A stretch of DNA of 64,000 nt from Chromatiales bacterium 21-64-14 (lineage in GTDB: Bacteria > Pseudomonadota > Gammaproteobacteria > 21-64-14), in the NCBI GenBank assembly GCA_002255365.1, contig NCBI01000011.1, positions 1-64,000 on the forward strand, written 5' to 3'. Below, piece by piece: positions 8,175-15,584 of the stretch. A program made the position numbers and the translations under genes. Each line of letters opens with the position of its first letter. Within the stretch, counting starts at the first letter, position 1. The notes beneath the pieces were generated by a model. That model did no database searches. It was not told where the DNA came from and saw only the letters and a program-made list of their open reading frames with translations.

Positions 8175-9236
8175 ATGATCGCTGCTTCCGTAAGTGGTTG
8201 GATTTGCATTTTAATAGTCCCAAGCGCAAGATCCGGCCGTAAAATCAGGCACAGGACCCGATTCGTAGCATGGCAACCCATCGTCCACCGGAATCCCAGG
8301 ATTTCGCCTCCGCGAGCCCGGCGCCGGCGCCCCGCGGGCGGCGGGAACGCGGCGGCTGAATCCCCCATCTCGGCCCGCACCGGCATCTCCGGGACTGTCC
8401 GGCGCGTCCTGTACCGCGGGAACAACGGTTATTGCATCCTGAAGCTCGAGGATGACCGGATCGTTGTCGGAAACCTGCTGGATGCGCGCGAGGGCGCGAT
8501 ACTCGAGGGCGAGGGTGAGAACGTCACCCACCCGAAGTTCGGACCCCAAATCAAGGCCCATTGGCTCGCAGAGCGCATTCCGGAGGAACCGGCGGACCTG
8601 CTGGCCTTTCTGTCCCGCGGTTCGGTACCGGGCATCGGACCGAAACTCGCTAAATTGCTGGTCGACACCTTCGGGAGCGAGTTGCCGACCATCTTCGACC
8701 GCCAGCCCCGCCGGCTTCTCGAAATCAACGGGATCGGCGAGAAAAAACTGCTCTCCGTCCGGCGCGGCTGGGAACGGCTGCGGGCCGTTCGCCGGGTAAC
8801 CGCCTTCCTCAATCGCATTGGATTGGGACCGCAAATGGCTTGGCGCGTCTATACGGAACTGGGCGAGAACGCCGTCGCCATTCTGCGAACGAACCCCTAT
8901 CGGTTGACACGCGTCCGCGGCATTGGATTTGAGCGCGCCGATCAGGCCGCCGCTGCGCTCGGACTGGCCCCGGACGCCCCCGCTCGACTTGCCGCGGCTA
9001 TCGAATACGCCGTCGAAGATCAAGCGAATCGCGGGCACACCGTCACGTCACGCCCCGAACTCGTCGCGCAGGCCGCGAAGCTCACGGAACAACCCGTGGC
9101 TGCGGTGGATGCTCAACTGGTCCGAATCCTCACCGAGCCGAATCCCTCGCTGCGCGAAACGCCCGAGGGACTCGCGCCCACCTCCCTCTACTCTGCGGAA
9201 AATCAGATCGCACAGGATCTATCCGCTCGTTTGTGA
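8175..9236 (+). CDS. recD2: RecD2-like helicase, N-terminal half (ends at in-frame TGA)
   Basis: A reading frame of 353 residues matching the N-terminal region of RecD2-type SF1B helicases: an OB-like start (GTVRRVLYRGNNGYCILKLE), helix-hairpin-helix DNA-binding motifs (VPGIGPKLAKLLVDTFG and INGIGEKKLL), then RGIGFERADQAAAALG. It stops at a TGA, after which the same frame continues without interruption into the ATPase half. RecD2 is normally about 720-750 residues in one chain. The start is uncertain: the first 70 residues are unlike the family, and an ATG at 8270 in another frame opens a plausible 29-residue lead, so a small frameshift near 8350 is possible. Either a nonsense-mutated gene or a split protein. 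Confidence 0.8.
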   Translation: MIAASVSGWICILIVPSARSGRKIRHRTRFVAWQPIVHRNPRISPPRARRRRPAGGGNAAAESPISARTGISGTVRRVLYRGNNGYCILKLEDDRIVVGNLLDAREGAILEGEGENVTHPKFGPQIKAHWLAERIPEEPADLLAFLSRGSVPGIGPKLAKLLVDTFGSELPTIFDRQPRRLLEINGIGEKKLLSVRRGWERLRAVRRVTAFLNRIGLGPQMAWRVYTELGENAVAILRTNPYRLTRVRGIGFERADQAAAALGLAPDAPARLAAAIEYAVEDQANRGHTVTSRPELVAQAAKLTEQPVAAVDAQLVRILTEPNPSLRETPEGLAPTSLYSAENQIAQDLSARL

Positions 9237-9269
9237 CTGCCGGGCGTTTACCACCAAATCGATGCGGCG

Positions 9270-10436
9270 ATGTATTTCGACCGGCTCGGACTGCGCTCCG
9301 ATCCTATCCAGGTCGAGGCGCTACGGATGTGTCTCACCCGCAGCGTGTCGGTGCTCACCGGAGGCCCCGGTACCGGCAAGACCACCATTATCCGCGCCCT
9401 GGTCGAAGCCGCCTCCAGTAAGGTGATCGTTCGCCTCTGCGCACCTACCGGTCGCGCCGCCCGGCGGCTGGCGGAATCCTCCGGCGCCGCGGCCGCCACC
9501 ATTCACCGCTTGCTGGGCGCCCGCGGACATGGGCAATTCGAGTATGGCCCGGACAACCCGCTCGACTGCGGGCTTCTGATTGTCGACGAATCGTCGATGC
9601 TCGACGCGCGCCTGCTCCAACGCCTCCTCGCGGCGCTGCCCGAACGGGCCGGTGTCGTGTTCGTGGGAGACGCCGACCAATTACCCTCTGTTGGCCTCGG
9701 AGCCTGCCTGCGCGACCTCATCGCAGGTGCCGTCCCTACCGCCCGGCTCGCGCGCGTGTACCGTCAGGACGAAGGCTCCGGAATCGCCCACGGCGCCCAG
9801 CACCTGCTCGTCGGCCAGGTCCCGGACTTCGGGAACGGTCTTTGGTACGTCGGTGAAGATGACCCGGAGCGGGCCGCCGGAAAACTGGTCGATCTAGCCG
9901 CCCGCGCCGACGCCGTACAAGTGCTCTCCCCAATGCGTAAAGGTCCCTTGGGCGTCACACGCCTTAACCAATTGCTCCGGGAACAGTTGAATCCGCCGCC
10001 ATCCGGTCGGACATCGAACGAGATCGGCGGCTTCCGAGCCGGGGATCGCGTGGTGCAGACCACCAATGACTACGATCTTGGGGTCATGAACGGGGAGATT
10101 GGCCGGGTTCTGACCGTCAATCCGACTGAGCGGATTCCCCAGGTTCGTTTCGAAGATCGGGACGTGGATTACGACGCACTGCAGGTCAGCGGACTCGAGT
10201 TCGCCTTTGCCATCACCATCCACAAGGCACAGGGCGCCCAATACCCGTGCGTCCTGATGCCGCTCTCCACCCAACACTACGTCATGCTCACCCGGCCCCT
10301 GATCTACACCGGGCTGACGCGGGCCGAGCGCGACGCGGTGTTCGTCGGGCAGGAAAAGGCGCTGCGCTTGGCGCTGCACCGGGTAAACGACGGTGAGCGG
10401 CGCACGCGGCTGAAAAACCTGCTCGCCCGTAGCTGA
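9270..10436 (+). CDS. recD2: RecD2-like helicase, C-terminal ATPase half
   Basis: A 388-residue reading frame in the same frame as the preceding half, with 11 sense codons between that TGA and this ATG. It holds the full SF1B motor: Walker A LTGGPGTGKTT, the CAPTGRAARRL motif, Walker B LLIVDESSMLD, motif III GDADQLPSVG, LSPMRKGPLGV, ITIHKAQGAQYP and YTGLTRAERDAVF. In the family it unwinds DNA 5'-3' using ATP. If translated alone, the motor would lack the N-terminal HhH DNA-binding part. No strong ribosome site precedes the ATG, so initiation here is doubtful; readthrough or loss of function are the alternatives. Confidence 0.8.
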   Translation: MYFDRLGLRSDPIQVEALRMCLTRSVSVLTGGPGTGKTTIIRALVEAASSKVIVRLCAPTGRAARRLAESSGAAAATIHRLLGARGHGQFEYGPDNPLDCGLLIVDESSMLDARLLQRLLAALPERAGVVFVGDADQLPSVGLGACLRDLIAGAVPTARLARVYRQDEGSGIAHGAQHLLVGQVPDFGNGLWYVGEDDPERAAGKLVDLAARADAVQVLSPMRKGPLGVTRLNQLLREQLNPPPSGRTSNEIGGFRAGDRVVQTTNDYDLGVMNGEIGRVLTVNPTERIPQVRFEDRDVDYDALQVSGLEFAFAITIHKAQGAQYPCVLMPLSTQHYVMLTRPLIYTGLTRAERDAVFVGQEKALRLALHRVNDGERRTRLKNLLARS

Positions 10437-10518
10437 ATCCCTCCACGCGACGCCCCGACGCCCACCTTCGCGCACCGGCAAGCCCGGCGCCCCCCGTCGC
10501 GGGCTGTTTGCCGATGAA

Positions 10519-10678
10519 GTTGTCCCCGCGTACGCGGGGATGAAAGACAGCGAGCATCCGTGCCAGCATTGCGCCCAGACCGTTGTCCCCACGTACGTTA
10601 TCGATAGCGGGGACGAAAGGCCGTTTGTGTGGTTTACGAGTCCGCCAAAAAATGTCCTCGCATGCGCGGAGACGAAAG
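10519..10678. CRISPR. Eroded type I-E-like CRISPR repeat cluster (3 repeats)
   Basis: Three related 28-base palindromic units: 10519-10546 (GTTGTCCCC...GGGGATGAAAG), 10582-10619 (same ends, with a 10-base insertion between the palindrome arms), and about 10651-10678 (degenerate). Spacer-like gaps are 35 and 31 bases. The GTTxTCCCCGC...GCGGGGATxAA form is that of type I-E repeats. No cas gene is in the window and the repeats diverge from one another, so this is a remnant or orphan array. A second cluster occurs about 2.4 kb downstream. Confidence 0.65.
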
Positions 10679-11687
10679 GCGGAATACCTCGGTGCGGTCG
10701 CTCGTAATTTCGATCTCGATTCGGGGCGGTTTTCCGGAGTGGGGGCATCGAAATACAACGAGATTGCCCGCCTCTGGCGATGCACTACACGTCGCCCGCC
10801 ATCTACAGGGTGTCGGCCAGGTGCCCGTTTGCGGCAAGGCGAAAACGCCAGGGGTTCCCAAAACGTGTGAAATCCTCCACACAGCAGGCAAGTGGTATGC
10901 GTCCGTTACGCTGGAGGTCGATGCCGTACACCGAGAGCGCGGCACGGAGATCGGAGCCTTCGATTGGGGCCTGAAAGAGTTTCTGACCATCGCCACTCCC
11001 CAAGGTGTGGAAACCGTTGCCAATCCCCGCCATCTTCGAAATCAACTGGCGGAACTCAAGCGGTTGGGGCAGGAAGTCTCCGGTAAAATTCGCATGGCGC
11101 AACAGTTGAGCGGCAGACGGTGGGGATTCCCCGTATCGTCCAACCTGCGTCGAGCCATTCAGCATTTAGCCAGGCTGCACGTCAAGGTGGCCAGGCAGCG
11201 CAAAGATTTTATGCACCAGACCAGCGCGGGGCTGGTGAAAAGGTTTGGAGCCATCGCGACGGAGACGCTGGCCGTAAAGAACATGGTGCATGGCGGTGGC
11301 GCCCGCAACAAAGGGCTCAACCGCGAGATTCACGCCGCCGCGCCGGCGACTTTTCTCAAGATGATCAGGACCAAAGCGGAAGAGGCTGGGTCGTGGTATG
11401 AGGAAGCGCCGGCACGGGAGATCAAGCCGACACAACGCTGTCATGCGTGCTGGAAATTGCCGGACGAGAAGAAAACGATCTCGGACAGGGAACACCAGTG
11501 CCCGCATTGCGGCGCTGCCTGCGGCCGCGATGAAAATGCGGCGCTGGTGTTGTTGCGATGGCTTGAGACGAAATTGGCCGGCGCATCCAGCCCCATGCCC
11601 GGCGCAAGCCCCGGGCGGGAACCGTCCGAGGTGTGGAGCGGTGGACGTTTTACCGCGTTGAAGCACGAAACTCACACCATACCGTAA
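10629..11687 (+). pseudogene. tnpB: TnpB (IS200/IS605-type RNA-guided nuclease), 5'-truncated
   Basis: A 352-codon frame. From about residue 60 (GVGQVPVCGKAKTPG) it matches the C-terminal two thirds of TnpB/OrfB: RuvC acidic residues D112 (FDWGLKEF), E212 (ATETLAVKNM) and D301 (CGRDENAA), and a zinc ribbon CHACW...CPHCG (C271, C274, C291, C294). The normal N-terminal region (the MKxxYKFRLYPT start and helical REC part) is absent; the first 60 residues are translated from the adjacent CRISPR-like repeats and unrelated DNA. No tnpA is present. A full TnpB is about 380-400 residues. Known role of the family: RNA-guided DNA nuclease helping transposon retention. This copy is probably inactive because the wedge/REC region is missing. 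Confidence 0.8.
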
Positions 11688-12191
11688 GGTTGGCGGGAGC
11701 AGTTCATGAGTCGAGGGCTGGAGGCCGCCTGCTCGTCGCCGACGGCAACGAGACGCGGGAGAGCATCCGCGCGGCGGCAGAGGCAAAAAAGACCGGGGGG
11801 CGACATGGACGAGCGGGTCCCCGTTGTTCTAAAACCACCGTCGCATCAATAATTTGGTTCCAGGCCGGATCCTAGACGCGGTTCCTGAGGACTCATCCTC
11901 AACTGGAGCCCCCCGCGGCTTAGCCAGCGTTCAGCAAAAAAAACGCACGTATCCACCACCTATCCCTCTCCGCGCACCCGGGCACCCGGGCACCAGATGG
12001 ACCGTGTTTCGTGCCAGTTTCAAGAAACTCCTCATATTGGGCAGAGCTGCCGGGCGCCGTTGAACCCAGCCCACCGGCTTCTTAATCCAGGGCGGGCGCC
12101 GCCGATATTGCTTCGTACCAGTGGACGCCGGTGGACGCGAGGCGACATAATGTCACGTCATATGAAATGTCAAACATAAGCGGAGGGGGAA
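11688..12191. other. Intergenic region between tnpB and the HicAB pair
   Basis: About 500 bases without a convincing gene. The first 150 bases after tnpB would be expected to hold the transposon right end and its guide (omega/reRNA) sequence; I see GC-rich segments but cannot define the end. A run of three GCACCCG units occurs near 11978-12000. The last 45 bases hold the control region of the toxin-antitoxin pair. Confidence 0.5.
12150..12189 (+). promoter_or_regulatory. Candidate operator and ribosome site of the hicBA-like pair
   Basis: Two ATGTCA hexamers begin 17 bases apart (12150 and 12167) in the only AT-rich segment before the antitoxin gene, followed by a strong Shine-Dalgarno GGAGGGGG just before the ATG. 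Toxin-antitoxin operons are commonly autorepressed, so the paired hexamers are a candidate operator; this is inference. Confidence 0.35.
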
Positions 12192-12443
12192 ATGGCAACT
12201 CAGCGGGTAGCAGCGCCTCTCTTCATCCGGGCGGAATGGGACCCTGATGCCAAGGTATGGGTATGCACTTCCGATGACGTGCCCGGATTAGCCACCGAGG
12301 CCGACACGGTAGAGGAATTGCTGGTAAAGCTCCGGGTCATGGTGCCCGAACTGCTTGACGCGAACGGTGTACCCGACGGTCCTGACGTCCCATTTGAGTT
12401 AATGGCTCGCATGGTTTCGTCCGGGCGCGCACTCGCCGGCTAA
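12192..12443 (+). CDS. hicB: HicB-like antitoxin (DUF1902 type)
   Basis: An 83-residue protein with the short beta-alpha-beta fold of HicB/DUF1902 proteins: FIRAEWDPDAKVWVCTSDDVPGLATEA, then a helix TVEELLVKLRVMVPELL. Such proteins bind and neutralise the HicA toxin and can repress their own promoter, although this short form has no visible C-terminal DNA-binding domain. The strong ribosome site GGAGGGGG precedes the ATG. The stop overlaps the toxin start by one base (TAATG), the standard coupled layout. The gene order here is antitoxin first, toxin second. Confidence 0.8.
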   Translation: MATQRVAAPLFIRAEWDPDAKVWVCTSDDVPGLATEADTVEELLVKLRVMVPELLDANGVPDGPDVPFELMARMVSSGRALAG

Positions 12444-12640
12444 TGGCGGGGAACTTCACGCCAGATCTGAAGCGCATATTGAAGGCTGCAGGCTGCGAAT
12501 ACTTACGGCCCGGAAAGGGCGATCACGAAATATGGCGCTCGCCGCGCACTGGCTTGTGCTTTCCGGTTGACCACAAGATTAAATCCCGTCACACCGCGAA
12601 CGGTGTTCTCAAGCAGGCAGGCCTTCCGAAGCAATTTTGA
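12443..12640 (+). CDS. hicA: HicA-like mRNA interferase toxin
   Basis: A 65-residue basic protein matching the HicA/YcfA double-strand-RNA-binding-like fold: LKRILKAAGCEYLRPGKGDHEIWRS with the conserved G-D-H-x-x-(W/Y) segment holding the catalytic His, then the strand LCFPVDHKIKSRHTANGVLKQAGL. HicA toxins cleave mRNA in a ribosome-independent way. Translationally coupled to the upstream antitoxin. All usual elements are present at normal length, so it is probably functional and may help to stabilise the island. Confidence 0.85.
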   Translation: MAGNFTPDLKRILKAAGCEYLRPGKGDHEIWRSPRTGLCFPVDHKIKSRHTANGVLKQAGLPKQF

Positions 12641-13032
12641 GCGAGCGGCGCGATGGTGGGACTGTCGCACGGGGATGGGACTGTCGCACAAATTTTCACG
12701 GAAAGGGCCGCGATACGTGAGTACCTGGGCGGGATGTTTCGCGCCGGGGCGGGAACGGAGGCAGCGCGCGATTGCGCCCAAATCCTACCTTTTCTGCCGG
12801 AACGCGCACGAGCCCGGACCCGAGTCGAGATGATCGTGTGCATTGCGCTCACTGCGCGCGATATCACCGTACCCGGTGCCAAATCGATATGGCGCACTGC
12901 ATCGCGGAGCAGCTGCGCCGGTGAAGGAAAAGTAATTCCGTTTCTCCACAAGCCCGTGCCGCGCAACGTGACTACCTCGCACGACGAACGTCGCCGATTG
13001 CTGGGCAGTCCGGTGTGAAGGAGGGGGTAGCC
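12641..13032. other. Non-coding region after hicA
   Basis: About 390 bases with no convincing gene. A 121-codon frame (12653-13018) is open, but it has no ribosome site and an unnatural composition. The segment contains a 14-base direct repeat near its start, listed separately, and leads into the second CRISPR-like cluster. Confidence 0.5.
12657..12689. repeat. 14-bp direct repeat
   Basis: TGGGACTGTCGCAC occurs at 12657-12670 and again at 12676-12689, 19 bases apart start to start. It follows the toxin gene by 17 bases. It may be a duplication scar or a protein-binding pair; nothing else supports a role. Confidence 0.75.
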
Positions 13033-13194
13033 GTTTTCCCCGCATGTGCGGGGATAAAAGGTTGTCGTTCTCGTTTACGCTGTGAAACATCACGTCTTCC
13101 CCACGCGTGCGGGAATGAGAGGGTTCACACCGCCAGATGTAGCTGGTCCGTGGCGGTTTCCTCGTACACACATCTCGTGCATGCAGGGATGAAA
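13033..13194. CRISPR. Second eroded type I-E-like CRISPR repeat cluster
   Basis: Units at 13033-13060 (GTTTTCCCCGC...GCGGGGATAAAAG), 13094-13121 (GTCTTCCCCACG...GGGAATGAGAG) and 13155-13194 (a 28-base unit with a 12-base insertion after GTTTCC). The starts are exactly 61 bases apart twice, the period of a type I-E array (28 plus 33). The sequences between are unique, as spacers are. The sequence is related to the cluster at 10519-10678. No cas genes or clear leader are visible, and the repeats have drifted. Confidence 0.7.
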
Positions 13195-13309
13195 GAAAAT
13201 ACGGCCAATAAATTACGGCCAATTTCCTTAGCAACACCTCGCGTTTGCATTTTCCATACCCCAACCGAATATAAAACAGCCCGTTCGACGCCGATACAAG
13301 GGGGCGTTC

Positions 13310-14206
13310 ATGTCCAAGCGCAAAAAAAAACGTGACCGGCGCAAGAATACCTCCGGAAGCCCTGCTCCTAAGCAGGGCTTGTAGCTCGTCTGGTCCGATG
13401 GCGCCTGTGCCGGCAATCCCGGCCCTATGGGCATCGGTGGGATCCTGCGCGCGCCGGACGGGACACCCGTCGCATCCTTTTCAGATGCGGCCGGGCATGG
13501 AACCAATAACGAGGCGGAGTGGCTTGCGTTTTACCGCGGTATCGAAGTTGCGGGGAAGTCCGGTGCGCAACAATTGTTGTGTCTTGCGGATTCCGAATTG
13601 GTCATCCGACAATTTTCCGGCGACTATGCGGTCCGTAATCCACGAATATACGCACTCTATCGCAGGGCCCACGCGCTCGCGCGAGCGATTCCCCGGGGCG
13701 TTTCCGCTTGATGGATTCAGCGAGACAGCAATCACGATGCCGACGCCTTAGCGAGCCACGCGGTAGGCATGCCCCAGGCGCCGGTGAACGACACCGGCAC
13801 CATGGTTTCCTGGTCGGGCATTCAGCCCAGCGACGGACCTGATTTTCCACCGCTCAACCACGGCGTCTCAGCGCAGTTGACAAGGATAATTACCGCTGCA
13901 TCGTCATCGACCTCGCCGAAGTTCTGCGATTTCCTTGAATTACGCACAAACGGTCCGGACGGATACAGCCGCCTGACCGATGCCGCACTGGCGGCCCTTG
14001 TGTCGGCTCGGTGGAACGAGACGAGCCTGCGATGGATGCAGGAGTCACTCGACGGAATCGGACGCGACAGTCCCTACGTGCGCAGTGCGTTGCGCTGGGC
14101 GGCCCGCGGGCTTACACCACCACTCGCGCTCAAAAAAGCGAGCGTCGATTTAGAAATGTCCGCCCGTGGCAGCCGGCACTCTCACCCCCCACGGAGATCG
14201 GCTTAA
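13310..14206 (+). pseudogene. RNase HI-like gene interrupted by two in-frame stops
   Basis: One frame runs through here with a TAG at 13382-13384 and a TGA at 13709-13711. Reading through gives a Lys/Arg-rich lead (MSKRKKKRDRRKN), then LVWSDGACAGNPGPMGIGG (first catalytic Asp), TNNEAEWLAFYRG (Glu), LADSELVIRQFSG (Asp), then after the TGA WIQRDSNHDADALASHA (last Asp): all four RNase HI active-site acids in one frame. No frameshift is needed. A further 145-residue open part follows (from 13769) that I do not recognise. RNase HI cleaves RNA in RNA-DNA hybrids. As written, the active site cannot be completed, so it is a pseudogene unless stops are suppressed. Confidence 0.75.
13357..13380. repeat. 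Perfect 10-bp hairpin next to the in-frame TAG
   Basis: AAGCCCTGCT and AGCAGGGCTT pair perfectly around the four-base loop CCTA, ending one base before the in-frame TAG of the RNase HI-like gene. There is no T-run after it, so it is not a normal terminator. It could be a small inserted palindrome that disrupted the gene. Confidence 0.85.
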
Positions 14207-14375
14207 AATCCAAGGCGGGTTCTATCGTTCCTGCGCGCCGACTTTGGATTTGCGTTTTTCTGTTCCACTCCTATGTTTCTATAGACATCTCTCACTGCCA
14301 TTCGAATCAAGGATGGCCCGTTTTTTCTCCATTTTTCGCCGCTTGCATTTTCCTTTCGTTCGATAGACTGTACCC

Positions 14376-15425
14376 ATGGCTATCGAACAAGCTCATCCAT
14401 CGTTGCCGATGACGCTCGAGCAGTTGCATCGTCGCCTCGCGGAAATCGGCTTTTCCGGCCCCGTTTCGGCGGAACATGTATCGTTCGTTCTGTCACACGT
14501 CGATCCCACAAAATTCCTGTACGCCCTGCGCGCCGCCGGGAAAGACGCCCGCGCACGCACCTGGCTGCAAAAGCTATTCTTACGGGCTTCGGAACTGGTT
14601 TCCAACCCGGCGACACCCAGCGGCCCGTTACCGCCCGAACACCAAGTTTCATGCCCGCAACCCGCAGGCGAGCAGTCGGCACCGGATGGCGCCACAGGGA
14701 CGGGACAATCGCCCGCGTTGTTAGCCGACACGACATTCGTCGTGGCCGATTGCGAGGCCACCGGTCTTGACCTCGCCGCCGATCGCGCCATCGAGGCAGC
14801 GGCCGTCCTCTTGTATCCGAGCGGCGACATCGAGCTTACGATGCATACCTTGATCGACCCCGGGATCCCTATCCCGGCGACCTCCTCAGCGATTCATCAC
14901 CTGACGGACCGGGATGTGATCGGCGCCTCGAAACTTGCTGCCGTTCAACCTACCATCTCCGCCCTCGGAACCCACTTCGCTGCGCATACCCCCGATCTCG
15001 ATGCCGCTCTACTGGATCTCCGGGACAAAACCTGGCTCTGCACTCACCGTCTGAGCCTGCATTTGTGGCCGGAGGCCCCCGGCCACAGCAACCAAGTGCT
15101 GCGGTATTGGCTGGATCTCGATGTTACTCTGCCCCCCGGCCTACATCCCCACCGGGCCGCCGCGGACGCGATCGTAACCGCCTATCTGCTCAAGCGCGAA
15201 TTGCGTCTTCTGCGCGAACGCCGCCCGGACCTGCGCACCGTCGAATCCGTGATCGAGTTCGCCGCAAGACCGGCGGAGCTGGTCTACATCCCGTTCCGAT
15301 CCCACCGGGGGATGAAATGGTCTGAGGCCGATGAATCGTTTCTCGTGTGGGTGGTCAACAGGAACTTCAGCCCCGACATCCACTACACGGCCGAACTCGC
15401 CATACGCCGGCTGCAGGATGGCTAA
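14376..15425 (+). CDS. DEDDh 3'-5' exonuclease (DnaQ/ExoX-like)
   Basis: A 349-residue protein. Residues 1-75 are a helical N-terminal part, 76-115 a Pro/Gln linker, and 118-280 a DnaQ-fold exonuclease: FVVADCEATGLDL with D125 and E127, HHLTDRDVIGA, the second acidic motif HTPDLDAAL, and HRAAADAIVTAYLL carrying the general-base His and last Asp. The C-terminal PFRSHRGMKWSEADESFLVWV resembles the ExoX/DUF3820 tail. It would remove nucleotides from the 3' end of DNA or RNA. All four acidic residues and the His are present, so it is probably active. It is one of several nucleic-acid enzymes of the island and stands alone about 170 bases after the RNase HI pseudogene. Confidence 0.88.
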   Translation: MAIEQAHPSLPMTLEQLHRRLAEIGFSGPVSAEHVSFVLSHVDPTKFLYALRAAGKDARARTWLQKLFLRASELVSNPATPSGPLPPEHQVSCPQPAGEQSAPDGATGTGQSPALLADTTFVVADCEATGLDLAADRAIEAAAVLLYPSGDIELTMHTLIDPGIPIPATSSAIHHLTDRDVIGASKLAAVQPTISALGTHFAAHTPDLDAALLDLRDKTWLCTHRLSLHLWPEAPGHSNQVLRYWLDLDVTLPPGLHPHRAAADAIVTAYLLKRELRLLRERRPDLRTVESVIEFAARPAELVYIPFRSHRGMKWSEADESFLVWVVNRNFSPDIHYTAELAIRRLQDG

Positions 15426-15584
15426 ACCCATCCCCACACACGAATACCCCTATCCGGCTACCGTTTTTTTGACGAAACGGGCCGTAGTCCACGGTTACCC
15501 TCCAAACTGATACCTCCTGTGCCCTGTAGTCAGTGTTACGTTTTTCTGGCAGCCGACGTCCCTGTCCTTTAGGAGGAACCTCCC

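Noticed and set aside
8270..8359. Separate 29-residue gene at the start of recD2
   Set aside because: It looks more like the true N-terminus in a shifted frame than an independent gene; noted under the recD2 entry.
9234..9236. TGA in recD2 as a selenocysteine codon
   Set aside because: The position is a variable linker with no Cys in the family, and no stable hairpin immediately after the stop is evident. A nonsense mutation or split protein is simpler.
10729..10755. A fourth CRISPR-like repeat (GTTTTCCGGAG...GGGGGCATCGAAA)
   Set aside because: Resembles the repeat ends, but the spacing (about 78 bases) and the internal loss make it too weak to include.
12653..13018. 121-residue plus-strand frame after hicA
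   Set aside because: No ribosome site, composition unlike neighbouring proteins, contains a direct repeat, and runs up to the CRISPR-like cluster; treated as non-coding.
12785..13264. 159-residue minus-strand frame across the second repeat cluster
   Set aside because: Its sequence is largely translated CRISPR-like repeats; open only by chance.
15465..15485. CCGTTT...AAACGG pairing with a T-run as a terminator
   Set aside because: The T-run lies in the loop rather than after the stem, and the stem is only six bases.
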